From contig CAYMKL010000041.1 in the NCBI GenBank assembly GCA_964390805.1, forward strand, positions 1 through 49,294: a stretch of DNA of 49,294 nt. The letters are read 5' to 3'. The DNA comes from CAYMKL01 sp964390805. Lineage in GTDB: Bacteria > Chloroflexota > Anaerolineae > VGOG01. The notes under the pieces are model-generated. The model saw only the letters and a list, made by a program, of their open reading frames with translations. It made no database searches and was not told where the DNA came from. Position numbers and translations under genes: made by a program. Shown one piece after another: positions 17,995-25,629 of the stretch; positions within the stretch are counted from its first letter, which is position 1; each line of letters begins with the position of its first letter.

Positions 17995-18143
17995 CAGGAA
18001 ACGAGAAATGTACCTGATACGGAGGAATTCAACTACCAAAAACGAGCGGCCTGCTTCGACCCCGTCGCCTTCGGTGGATCGGATGAGTACACAGGCGCTG
18101 ATTACGCTTAGAGCCTAATGCCTTCGGGCATTGGGCTCTTTTT
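17995..18143 (+). ncRNA. Candidate short RNA or attenuator leader (class unknown)
   Basis: About 150 nt between the perfect promoter and a strong terminator. It matches no RNA class I can recognise. It contains a 36-codon reading frame (18008-18118, beginning MYLIRRN and ending ITLRA) whose TAA lies inside the left arm of the terminator stem. A ribosome reaching that stop would prevent the terminator from folding, so coupling of translation to read-through into the gene at 18180 is possible. A free small RNA fits equally well. Confidence 0.5.
18111..18143 (+). terminator. Strong intrinsic terminator or attenuator
   Basis: GAGCCTAATGCC (18111-18122), TTCG tetraloop, GGCATTGGGCTC (18127-18138), then TTTTT. 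A 12-bp stem with one U-G pair. It ends 37 nt before the zinc-ribbon gene. Confidence 0.9.
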
Positions 18144-18179
18144 GTTCTAGAAGCTACACTGTCCAGGGAGGTTGCTGCC

Positions 18180-18884
18180 ATGAGTAAGGCCGAGACACTT
18201 TATCGCTTGCAGACCATTGATTCGGAAACTGATGAGAGAAGCCGTCGCCTCAAAGAAGTGAAAGCCATCTTAGAAGGCAATGAGGAGTTGCAACGGGTGC
18301 GGCAGGCCCTGCAAGACGGGGAGAAGAAGCTGAGCCGGCAGCGGACCAAGCTGCGCGATCAGGAACTGAAAATGCGAAGCCTGACCAACAAGATCGCTTC
18401 GGTGGAGGAGCGGCTCTACAGCGGCCGCATCAAGAACTCCAAGGAATTAGCCAGCCGTCAAGAAGAGGTTCAGTACCTGAAGCGCAGGAAGGGCGGGCTC
18501 GAAGATCAGGTGTTGGAGACGATGATCGAGGTTGATGACAGCGAAGCCAGCGTGACGGAGCAACGGGAGAGGCTGGCCCGACTGGAGGAGGAGTGGCGGG
18601 AGACACAAGCCCGGCTTTCCGCCGAGCAAAGTGAGCTGATAAACCGGCTGAGCCAACTGAAGACAAAACGGGCTAAACTACAGAAAACAATTGAGGCGGG
18701 CGACCTGGCTTTGTACGAGGATCTGCGGCGCCGCAGGTATGGGCAAGCGGTAGCCCTTCTCGAAGGCGAACTCTGTCAGGGATGCTGGGTGTCCCTGCCC
18801 ACCAGAAAGGCGCAACAGGCCCGCCAAGGAGAAGCACTGACCTTCTGCGGTAGCTGCGAGCGCATCCTCTACGTGAAGCGATAG
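18180..18884 (+). CDS. Coiled-coil protein with C4 zinc ribbon (zf-RING_7 / DUF164 family)
   Basis: 234 aa. Residues about 10-180 are a charged coiled coil with repeated Glu/Lys/Arg heptads. The C-terminus is a zinc ribbon with Cys199-x2-Cys202-x20-Cys223-x2-Cys226. This layout matches the widely conserved zf-RING_7 (DUF164) family, which has no firmly established biochemical role. The start has GGGAGG 9 nt upstream. The gene is transcribed through, or after, a leader containing a strong terminator, so its expression may be attenuated. No second promoter is obvious between the terminator and the ATG. Confidence 0.88.
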   Translation: MSKAETLYRLQTIDSETDERSRRLKEVKAILEGNEELQRVRQALQDGEKKLSRQRTKLRDQELKMRSLTNKIASVEERLYSGRIKNSKELASRQEEVQYLKRRKGGLEDQVLETMIEVDDSEASVTEQRERLARLEEEWRETQARLSAEQSELINRLSQLKTKRAKLQKTIEAGDLALYEDLRRRRYGQAVALLEGELCQGCWVSLPTRKAQQARQGEALTFCGSCERILYVKR

Positions 18885-18937
18885 CGGCTCGACTATCTCA
18901 GCAAAATGCTGTTTGTGAGCTAATCCAGCGGAATTGG

Positions 18938-18966
18938 TTGACAGATTCCGGTTTTTGCAATATAAT
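18938..18966 (+). promoter_or_regulatory. Perfect-consensus promoter downstream of the zinc-ribbon gene
   Basis: TTGACA (18938-18943), 17-bp spacer, TATAAT (18961-18966): all consensus positions match. It is about 500 nt upstream of the binding-protein gene. Confidence 0.88.
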
Positions 18967-18972
18967 CTGATT

Positions 18973-19142
18973 GTATAAGTCTTGCGAGGGAAGTTCAGCT
19001 TCCCCGACCATCAGCGGTGTCGCTGCCAGCCCCGAAGGAGTATAGGATCTTGTTAGACGAGAGCCCGACGGCGGACGGATTGCCTAGAGAGCCAGAGAGT
19101 GGGTATATATGGCCCTGAAAAGGCGGTCCTTCCGCCGTTTTC
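18973..19142 (+). ncRNA. Candidate structured RNA of about 170 nt (class unknown)
   Basis: It runs from the predicted start of the promoter above to a hairpin plus T run. Two local stems are clear: GGGAAG/CTTCCC (18989-19005) and CAGCG/CGCTG (19013-19026). No open frame with a ribosome site was seen. It is either an independent RNA or the aptamer-like leader of the downstream transporter operon. I could not match it to RNase P RNA, tmRNA, SRP RNA, 6S RNA or a common riboswitch. Confidence 0.45.
19122..19141 (+). terminator. Intrinsic terminator-like hairpin
   Basis: GGCGG (19122-19126), loop TCCTT, CCGCC (19132-19136), one bulged G, then TTTT. Flanking A residues can extend the stem. Moderate strength. 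Confidence 0.6.
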
Positions 19143-19471
19143 GTTGCCAACGAGGCCACAACGAGTGGCTGCTCACCCTCCCGCAGGTTTGAACGATTTG
19201 CAGCCTAAAAAGGTATATCATAGGGAGGTTCGAGCATTCGAACACTGTTCTGGACAACCTGGGGAGGGTGGCTGACCAGTCACGACAGCGATGGAGATTC
19301 AGGCGATAGCAGATCAAGCTCTCCACCCGCTTAATCGTCCGTGTTCCTGTGAAGTTAGCAAAGAAAAGAAAGGAGGGGGATATCGAATCCTGGTAAACTA
19401 GTGGGGGATGCTCCAAGTGAAGGAAGCATCCCAAAGCCAAATCTCATCAAAAAGTAAGGAGGAGGTTCCAA
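19143..19471 (+). promoter_or_regulatory. Leader of the peptide-transporter operon
   Basis: No gene is credible here. It holds a small palindrome, GTTCGA-GCAT-TCGAAC (19228-19243), which could be an operator. A hairpin at 19415-19442 pairs GGGATGCT with AGCATCCC. The Shine-Dalgarno GGAGGAGG lies just before ATG 19472. I see no strong promoter of its own, so transcription may read through from 18938. Confidence 0.4.
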
Positions 19472-21340
19472 ATGAGAAGGCTAGTAGCATTGTTGCTCGT
19501 GCTGGTGGTGCTGACCGCCTGCGCCCCGCCCACCCCTGTGGTGGTCGAGAAGGAGGTGCCCGTCGAGGTCGAGAAGATCAAGGAAGTAGAGGTCGTGAAG
19601 GAAGTGCCCGTCGAGGTCGAGAAAGAGGTGGTCGTCGAGAAAGACGTGGTCAGGACCGTGGTCGTCGAGAAGGAAGTGCCCATTGAGAAGAAGGTCGTCG
19701 AGACCGTGGTCGTCGAGAAAGAGGTCGAGGTCGTGGTGACCGCCACCCCGCTGCCGGCAGCTCCAACGGAAATCCGTATCGGTATCGCCACGGAGCCGTG
19801 GGACCTGGACCCCGCCATCGAAACGGACACCGGTTCAAGCTACATCATCTCGAACATATACGACCCGCTCTTCGATCTGGATGTAAACAGGGAGCCGACG
19901 ACACAGTTCGCCCTGGCCGAAAGCTGGTCGTTCAACGACGACGCAACGGTACTGACCGTCAAGCTACGAGAAGGGGTCAAATTCCACGATGGCTCGGACC
20001 TGGATGCCAACGATCTGAAATACAACATAGATTGGCAGCTAGATCCGGACAACGAGGCCCCCAACGTAGGGGCGCTTGGTAAGATTGTGTCGGTGGAAGT
20101 GATTGACGATTACACCTTTGAGACAACCTTCGAAGCTCCATTCGCCGATGCCGTTGTGTATTGGGCAGGTGTACTGGACGGGATCGTGCCCGAAGGCGCC
20201 CATGGCGAGCGATCCGACGAGAAAGGCGTGGCCGGCTTCAAGGGATCGGACCTGAGCCGTGCTCCCATCGGCACCGGCGCGTTCAAGTTCGTCGAATGGG
20301 TCAGCGGCTCGCACATCACCCTGGAGAAGTTCGACGACTACTGGGTTGAGGGCGTGCCGGCCATGGATCGAGCCGTGTTCGAGGTCATGCCAGACGATGC
20401 CGCCAAACTGGCCGCGCTGGTCTCCGGCTCCGCTCACATCATAGACAAGGTTCCGTTCAGGGATTTCGCCACCATAAGCGAAATGCCCGGCATCATGACC
20501 GATAGGATGCCTGGTATCCAGACCCAGCTCCTCTATATCAACCTGAGTGCTCCCCCGTTTGGCATCCAGGAAGATCAAGTGGGGGACGAGGAGGCGATAG
20601 AGAAGGCCTACAACCTGAGGAAGTTCCTGTACCACGCTGTTGACCGTGAGCAGATCCTCGCCAGGCTCTTCTATGGTATGGGCACCATCCAGTTTGGTCC
20701 CTGGTTCCCTGATAGCGACTGGACATCGCCCAACTTGAAGGGGATGACGACCTTCGACCCAGTGCTGGCTCAGGAGTACCTGGACAAGTCGGGGTACGCC
20801 GAGACCGGCCTCGATTTCCAGATGATGTGCACCAACGCCCAGTGGTTCTGCGACGTGTCTACCATCATCCAGGAGCAGTTGAGACCGTACGGTGTGAATG
20901 TGGAGGTCATCCCCATTGACAAAGCAGCCTTCTTCGACACCATGTACGAGACCGACGAATGGCACGTCGGCATGGAGGATTGGGGGCAAGGTACGCCCGT
21001 GGCGCTGAACTGGCTGTACTACCACTCCTATCGCAACCACCACAACCACAACCACTGGCACCATGCCGACCCAGAAATGGAGCCGGTTGATCATGAGACC
21101 GTGCCCGGTCACAAAGAGTACGTCGATCTTTACGACCTGGCCATCGTTGAGCCGGACGAACAGAAACGCAAAGAGCTCGTCTGGCAAATGGAGGAGATGG
21201 TCACCTTTGACGTTATCCAAGTTGACCTGATGTGGCTGGATAACCTCTACGCCTGGAGCGCTAAGGCGGAGGGCTACGGTGATGGCGTGACTCCAGCAGC
21301 CCCCATCAACCTGAAGTACATCACAAAGTTCTCAGACTAG
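19472..21340 (+). CDS. Peptide ABC transporter substrate-binding lipoprotein (SBP_bac_5)
   Basis: 622 aa. A lipoprotein signal peptide ends at LTAC (Cys17), the lipidated residue. Residues about 22-88 are a low-complexity Val/Glu/Lys linker built on VEKEV repeats, then VTATPLP, before the family 5 fold begins at about 93. Typical pieces are LAESWSFNDDA, VKLREGVKFHDG, GTGAFKFVEW and YHAVDREQILARL. The family captures oligopeptides, dipeptides or related solutes for the permeases that follow. A His-rich loop has eight His within residues 518-531 and is not a standard family feature. It is first in the operon and followed by a 15-bp hairpin that could favour its higher expression. Confidence 0.93.
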   Translation: MRRLVALLLVLVVLTACAPPTPVVVEKEVPVEVEKIKEVEVVKEVPVEVEKEVVVEKDVVRTVVVEKEVPIEKKVVETVVVEKEVEVVVTATPLPAAPTEIRIGIATEPWDLDPAIETDTGSSYIISNIYDPLFDLDVNREPTTQFALAESWSFNDDATVLTVKLREGVKFHDGSDLDANDLKYNIDWQLDPDNEAPNVGALGKIVSVEVIDDYTFETTFEAPFADAVVYWAGVLDGIVPEGAHGERSDEKGVAGFKGSDLSRAPIGTGAFKFVEWVSGSHITLEKFDDYWVEGVPAMDRAVFEVMPDDAAKLAALVSGSAHIIDKVPFRDFATISEMPGIMTDRMPGIQTQLLYINLSAPPFGIQEDQVGDEEAIEKAYNLRKFLYHAVDREQILARLFYGMGTIQFGPWFPDSDWTSPNLKGMTTFDPVLAQEYLDKSGYAETGLDFQMMCTNAQWFCDVSTIIQEQLRPYGVNVEVIPIDKAAFFDTMYETDEWHVGMEDWGQGTPVALNWLYYHSYRNHHNHNHWHHADPEMEPVDHETVPGHKEYVDLYDLAIVEPDEQKRKELVWQMEEMVTFDVIQVDLMWLDNLYAWSAKAEGYGDGVTPAAPINLKYITKFSD

Positions 21341-21350
21341 TCCGACTGTG

Positions 21351-21385
21351 ATAAGGGAAGGGAGAGTCTTTCTCCCTTCCCTTAT
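21351..21385 (+). terminator. 15-bp hairpin after the binding-protein gene
   Basis: ATAAGGGAAGGGAGA (21351-21365) pairs perfectly with TCTCCCTTCCCTTAT (21371-21385) across a 5-nt loop. There is little T tract. In importer operons such stems often allow partial read-through and protect the upstream message. Confidence 0.65.
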
Positions 21386-21420
21386 TCTGTATCTTGACAC
21401 AAATTGGGAATCTGCTTCTC

Positions 21421-21468
21421 GGAGTCCTGGACTTGTCCAGGGCTGCCCCCCAGCAAGCTGGGGACTCC
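21421..21468. repeat. Palindromic dispersed repeat, family D copy 1
   Basis: An outer GGAGTC/GACTCC pair encloses two hairpins (CTGGAC/GTCCAG and CCCCAGC/GCTGGGG), giving a cruciform shape. A related element with GGAGTCCCGAAC ends lies at 26671-26749. Confidence 0.7.
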
Positions 21469-21501
21469 AGATCTCGTTAGGTTGTTCACAAGGGGATTGA
21501 G

Positions 21502-22467
21502 ATGGGAGTATATCTTCTTAAGCGATTGCTGTTGGCTGTGCCCACCCTTTTTGGCGCCAGCGTCATCATATTCCTTCTGATTCACATCGCTCCGGGCGAT
21601 CCAGTTCGCGTCATGCTGGGGCCAATGGATGACCCCGCCTTACGGGCAAAACTGGTTAAGCAGCTTGGTCTCGATCTACCGTTGCATGAGCAATATCTGC
21701 GTTGGCTTGGAAAAGCAGTGCGGGGCGATTTCGGTATCTCTGTCACCATCCAGCGCGGCTCTCCTGTCCTGGAGCTCCTCGCCCAACGGTATTCAGTCAC
21801 CTTGGAGCTGGCCTTTCTCTCAACAATCGTTGCTCTATTGATTGCCGTCCCTGCCGGCATCACGTCTGCCCTGCGACAGAACAGGCTGTCCGACCACATC
21901 GCGCGGCTTGTGGCTATGCTGGGGGTTTCCGTCCCCAATTTCTTTCTGGGTATCATGCTGATCCTCGTTATTGGCGTATCCCTGCACCAGCCCTGGGCAA
22001 CCGGCGGATTCGTTCCCCTGAGTAAGGGCCTCAGCGAAAACCTCATCCGTATGCTTTTGCCGGCCATTGCCCTGGGAACGGCGTACTCTGCCATCATTAT
22101 GAGAATGTTGCGCTCATCAATGCTGGATGTCATGAGCCAGGACTACGTACGCACAGCGCGGGCCATGGGGATAGGTTGGAGGAGCATTGTCCGCCAGGAC
22201 ATCGTGAAGAACGCCCTGATCCCGGTAACAACGGTGATGGGAAACTCCATCGGTTACCTTCTAGGGGGATCCATTGTGACTGAGACCATCTTTCGACTGC
22301 CTGGCATGGGCCGTCTGATTATCATCGGTGTAGACCGACGCGATTATCCCGTCATTCAAGGGGTTGTGCTCAGCATTGTGCTCATTCGAATCATCATTAA
22401 CTTGTCAGTGGACATTCTCTATTCTGTCATAGATCCTCGCATCCGTTACGGCGCGGAGGGAGAGTAA
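21502..22467 (+). CDS. Peptide ABC transporter permease, DppB/OppB type
   Basis: 321 aa with six predicted membrane segments. The N-terminal IHIAPGDPVRVMLG and the cytoplasmic EAA-type loop DYVRTARAMGIGWRSIVRQDIVKNALIPV are hallmarks of the DppB/OppB subfamily. It ends VDILYSVIDPRIRYG, again typical. It forms the membrane channel with the permease at 22651. The ATG follows an AAGGGGA ribosome site. It is separated from the next permease by a palindromic repeat element. Confidence 0.94.
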   Translation: MGVYLLKRLLLAVPTLFGASVIIFLLIHIAPGDPVRVMLGPMDDPALRAKLVKQLGLDLPLHEQYLRWLGKAVRGDFGISVTIQRGSPVLELLAQRYSVTLELAFLSTIVALLIAVPAGITSALRQNRLSDHIARLVAMLGVSVPNFFLGIMLILVIGVSLHQPWATGGFVPLSKGLSENLIRMLLPAIALGTAYSAIIMRMLRSSMLDVMSQDYVRTARAMGIGWRSIVRQDIVKNALIPVTTVMGNSIGYLLGGSIVTETIFRLPGMGRLIIIGVDRRDYPVIQGVVLSIVLIRIIINLSVDILYSVIDPRIRYGAEGE

Positions 22468-22494
22468 AGGGCGTATGCAAAACTTAGGGAGCGA

Positions 22495-22593
22495 GCGCCG
22501 ATTGAGTAGCGCAGCGTATCGAAATCAAGCGAGCGGCTCTCCAGGGAACCCGCTTGGCCTCGATACGTCGCTTCGCTCCTACTCGGCCGGCGC
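22495..22593. repeat. Long imperfect palindrome inside the transporter operon
   Basis: The left arm reads GCGCCGATTGAGTAG then GTATCGA; the right arm reads TCGATAC then CTACTCGGCCGGCGC. It sits between the two permease genes and could form a stem in the polycistronic message. The wording does not match families A to D seen elsewhere in the window. Confidence 0.7.
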
Positions 22594-22650
22594 TAGACGA
22601 GCTCCTTTCTCAAGGCTCCCCGAACTTATATATGCGCCCGGGAGTAAATC

Positions 22651-23637
22651 ATGAATACTACCGACGCGGCGACACCTATCTCCGATGTAATGACGCCGAC
22701 CAGGGAGAAAAAGCACCGCGGACTGCTACAAGAGGTCTGGCACAACTTCAAAAAGAACCGACTTTCTCTGGCCGGCGGGATCATTGTAATGACTGCCGTA
22801 GCCCTGGCTGTGTTTGCGCCAGTCTTGTCCCCCCACAACCCGGTGGAGCAGTTCCGCGATCCGCCGGGACAACACAGTCCTTTGCCGCCGCTGTCACGAA
22901 GCGAGGAGGGGGCACTGTTCCTTCTGGGCTCCGACAAGTTTGGCCGGGATATTCTATCTCGCTCCCTCCACGGATGCAGGACGTTGCTCCAACTAGCTAC
23001 CAGCTCCATTGCCATCGCCTTGACATTGGGAGTACTCATGGGGGGAGTGGCGGGCTACAGGAAGGGGAGCTGGGTTGACGAATTGATCATGCGGGTTGTA
23101 GATGTCATGTTATCGTTCCCGACGTTGGTATTAGCCATTGCCCTGGTGGGGGCTTTCGGCATCGGGAAAACCGATATCGGCCCCATCACCCTGAGCAACA
23201 TGTACAAGATTGCCATCGTCATCTCCATCACCTATTCCCCCGGTTTTGCCCGTGTGATGCGAGGGGTCGTTCTGCAGGAGATGGCAGAGGACTACGTGGA
23301 CGCAGCCAAGATGAGCGGCGGCTCTGGATGGCAGATACTGACAGGCGAGATATTCGTCAACACCATCCCTCCGATGATTGTGCAGGCCTCATTGAGCATG
23401 GCCACCACAGTGCTTACCAGCGCGTCGCTTAGCTTCCTGGGACTGGGATTGCAGCCACCCCGCCCCAGCCTGGGAATCATGTTGAACGAAGCGAGGGACT
23501 ATCTGTTCGGAGGAGCGTGGTGGTATCCCCTCGTCCCCGGTTTCTTTATCCTCTTGATCATTCTGGGGTTCAATCTGTTGGGAGACGGACTCCGCGATTC
23601 CCTCGATCCCTGGCAGGCCAGGAGGGCACGGGAATGA
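22651..23637 (+). CDS. Peptide ABC transporter permease, DppC/OppC type
   Basis: 328 aa. It has a cytoplasmic N-terminus with the family's HNFKKNRLSLAGG entry into the first membrane segment, then the FLLGSDKFGRDILSRSLHG region that marks DppC/OppC. The ATPase-contacting loop DYVDAAKMSGGSGWQILTGE and the C-terminal GDGLRDSLDP are also typical. It pairs with the DppB-like permease. The ribosome site GGGAG lies 7 nt upstream. Its TGA overlaps the next ATG (ATGA), implying translational coupling. Confidence 0.95.
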   Translation: MNTTDAATPISDVMTPTREKKHRGLLQEVWHNFKKNRLSLAGGIIVMTAVALAVFAPVLSPHNPVEQFRDPPGQHSPLPPLSRSEEGALFLLGSDKFGRDILSRSLHGCRTLLQLATSSIAIALTLGVLMGGVAGYRKGSWVDELIMRVVDVMLSFPTLVLAIALVGAFGIGKTDIGPITLSNMYKIAIVISITYSPGFARVMRGVVLQEMAEDYVDAAKMSGGSGWQILTGEIFVNTIPPMIVQASLSMATTVLTSASLSFLGLGLQPPRPSLGIMLNEARDYLFGGAWWYPLVPGFFILLIILGFNLLGDGLRDSLDPWQARRARE

Positions 23638-24638
23638 GCGAGGTTTTCCGATGGGAGGACAAGGTGAAATACTCCAGGCTTCTCGATATCACCGATTTAG
23701 TCACCCGCTTTCACACGGAGGACGGGGTTGTCAAAGCTGTTGACGGCAATTCCCTTCACCTCGACGCGGGGGAGACGTTGGGAGTCGTGGGCGAATCGGG
23801 CAGCGGCAAAACGGTAACAGCTCTCTCGATAATGGGCTTGATCGAAAACCCTGGCCGCATTGAGAGAGGTTCCATCCTGTTCCGTGGCGATGAACTCCTC
23901 GACAAGACACCCCAAGAGATGCAAGAGATCCGGGGGAAAGAGATCGCCATGGTCTTCCAGGACCCGATGAACTCGTTGAATCCAACTCTCACCGTCGGCG
24001 ACCAGATTCACCGCGTGCTTGACTTCCATACACCTCTTTCTCGTACAGAGAAAAGAAGGCGCGCCATTGAGTTACTCAGGCAAGTGGAAATGCCAGAGCC
24101 GGAGAAACGGCTAGACAACTATCCGCACCAACTCAGCGGAGGCATGCGCCAGCGCGTGTTGATCGCTATGGCCCTCTCCTGCAATCCCATCGTGTTGATT
24201 CTGGACGAGCCAACCACCGCCCTCGATGTGACCATCGAGGCCCAGATATTCGAGTTGGTGGACAAACTGAAGGCCCAATATGACATGGGCATCATCCTCA
24301 TTACCCACGACCTGGCTGTGGTGGCGAATTCGTGCGACCGGGTCATCGTCATGTACGCCGGTCGCATCGTGGAAGAGGCGCCGGTCATAGATCTCTACGA
24401 AGATCCACTACATCCATATACCCGCGGGTTGTTGAACTCAATTCCTCAGTTGGACAAGGAGGAAGAGCGTCTTCCCTCTATTCCAGGTGAAGTGCCGGAG
24501 CTGATCACCCTGCCAGAGGGGTGCAATTTCAGCCCACGATGCAAAGATGCCAAGGAAAGATGTCCCCACGACGACCCTCCCCTCATGAAGATCGGGCCTG
24601 GGCGGAGGATCGCTTGTTGGCCGGATAGAGGTGAGTGA
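23634..24638 (+). CDS. Peptide ABC transporter ATPase, DppD/OppD type
   Basis: 334 aa from ATG 23634, which overlaps the preceding stop by 4 nt; upstream in-frame codons are inside the permease gene. Walker A GESGSGKT (53-60), Q-loop in VFQDPMNSLNP, ABC signature LSGGMRQR, Walker B VLILDEPTTALD and H-loop ITHDLA are all intact. The C-terminal oligopeptide-transporter extension has the Cys pair in FSPRCKDAKERC. It works as a heterodimer with the ATPase at 24640. Confidence 0.96.
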   Translation: MSEVFRWEDKVKYSRLLDITDLVTRFHTEDGVVKAVDGNSLHLDAGETLGVVGESGSGKTVTALSIMGLIENPGRIERGSILFRGDELLDKTPQEMQEIRGKEIAMVFQDPMNSLNPTLTVGDQIHRVLDFHTPLSRTEKRRRAIELLRQVEMPEPEKRLDNYPHQLSGGMRQRVLIAMALSCNPIVLILDEPTTALDVTIEAQIFELVDKLKAQYDMGIILITHDLAVVANSCDRVIVMYAGRIVEEAPVIDLYEDPLHPYTRGLLNSIPQLDKEEERLPSIPGEVPELITLPEGCNFSPRCKDAKERCPHDDPPLMKIGPGRRIACWPDRGE

Positions 24639-24639
24639 A

Positions 24640-25629
24640 ATGAACGACGAAAACACCCCATTGGTAGAGGTTACAGAGCTCACGAAATACTTCCCGGCTC
24701 AGGGCGACTGGTTCGCACAGTTGTTCGACCGGCGTCAGATCAAAGCGGTTGATGGGGTCAGTTTTTCCATCCCCATGGGTACCACCCTGGGCCTGGTCGG
24801 GGAATCTGGTTCCGGGAAAACCACAACTGGCCGGCTCATCGCCCGATTGACCCAACCGACGGCCGGCCAGATCACATACAAAAGTGAGAATATCGCACCC
24901 CTCGAAGGAAAGGAACTCAAAGGGCTAAGACGCAGTGTCCAGATGATCTTTCAGGATCCTGCCTCATCCCTCAATCGTAGGAAGACAACGGGACAAATGG
25001 TCAGCGCGCCGCTGCGGATTCATGGGTTGGTGTCAAAGCAAGCCCTGGAACCAAGGTTAGTGGAACTGATGGAAATGGTCGGCCTGTCCAGGCATTTCCT
25101 GAACCGCTATCCGCACGAGATGTCTGGTGGACAGCGCCAACGAGTGGGTATTGCCCGCGCCCTGGCCGTAGAGCCTGAGTTCATTATCTGCGATGAGCCC
25201 GTGACGGCTCTCGACGTCAGCATACAGGCCCAGATTCTCAACCTGCTGATGGACCTGCAGGACAAGTTGGATCTCACTTACCTATTCATCGCCCACGATC
25301 TCAGTGTGGTCAAGCACGTTAGCGATCGGATCGCAGTGATGTATCTGGGTAAGATCGTGGAAATCGCAGACAAGAAGATGCTCTTTTCCGACCCCAGGCA
25401 TCCCTACACCCGCGCGCTGCTAGGAGCCATCCCCAGGCCCGATCCCAGGGCGGGGAAAAGATTGGTCCTCCACGGAGAAGTGCCAAGCCCCATTGATCCC
25501 CCTTCAGGCTGCCGCTTTCACCCCCGCTGTCCGGAGCGAATCGGAGACATCTGTTCGGAGCAGGAACCCGATGTGATCACCTTGTCCGATGGGACCCGCG
25601 TGGCCTGCCATCTGTATGCCAATGATTGA
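24640..25629 (+). CDS. Peptide ABC transporter ATPase, DppF/OppF type
   Basis: 329 aa from ATG 24640, preferred over GTG 24631 because AGAGGTG lies at good distance from it. Walker A GESGSGKT (54-61), Q-loop IFQDPASSLNRRKT, signature MSGGQRQRVG, Walker B FIICDEPVTALD (Cys in place of the usual Leu before Asp) and H-loop IAHDLSVV. The C-terminal extension carries the paired Cys of CRFHPRC. The start lies next to the dppD stop, and the end overlaps the amidase gene by 8 nt, so the cluster is one transcript. Confidence 0.95.
   Translation: MNDENTPLVEVTELTKYFPAQGDWFAQLFDRRQIKAVDGVSFSIPMGTTLGLVGESGSGKTTTGRLIARLTQPTAGQITYKSENIAPLEGKELKGLRRSVQMIFQDPASSLNRRKTTGQMVSAPLRIHGLVSKQALEPRLVELMEMVGLSRHFLNRYPHEMSGGQRQRVGIARALAVEPEFIICDEPVTALDVSIQAQILNLLMDLQDKLDLTYLFIAHDLSVVKHVSDRIAVMYLGKIVEIADKKMLFSDPRHPYTRALLGAIPRPDPRAGKRLVLHGEVPSPIDPPSGCRFHPRCPERIGDICSEQEPDVITLSDGTRVACHLYAND

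Noticed and set aside
17849..18118. An 89-codon plus-strand gene before the zinc-ribbon gene
   Set aside because: Its first half covers the palindrome and both promoters; only the last 36 codons lie in the predicted transcript, and those are treated as a leader frame.
18973..19142. RNase P RNA, 6S RNA or tmRNA, because zinc-ribbon genes of this family can lie near rnpB and the length resembles 6S RNA
   Set aside because: The conserved RNase P strings (GAGGAAAGTCCGGGC and the P4 partner) are absent on both strands. No tmRNA start or tag frame is present. No closing stem with a central bubble as in 6S could be drawn.
19228..19290. T-box-like sequence (GGGGAGGGTGGCTGACC)
   Set aside because: It lacks the invariant AGGGTGGnACCGCG string, a stem I specifier loop and a downstream terminator, and the following gene is not a typical T-box target.
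19408..19686. A plus-strand Arg/Gly-rich frame overlapping the lipoprotein start
   Set aside because: It is a shadow of the repetitive VEKEV-coding region in another frame; the lipoprotein has a signal peptide, lipobox and ribosome site.
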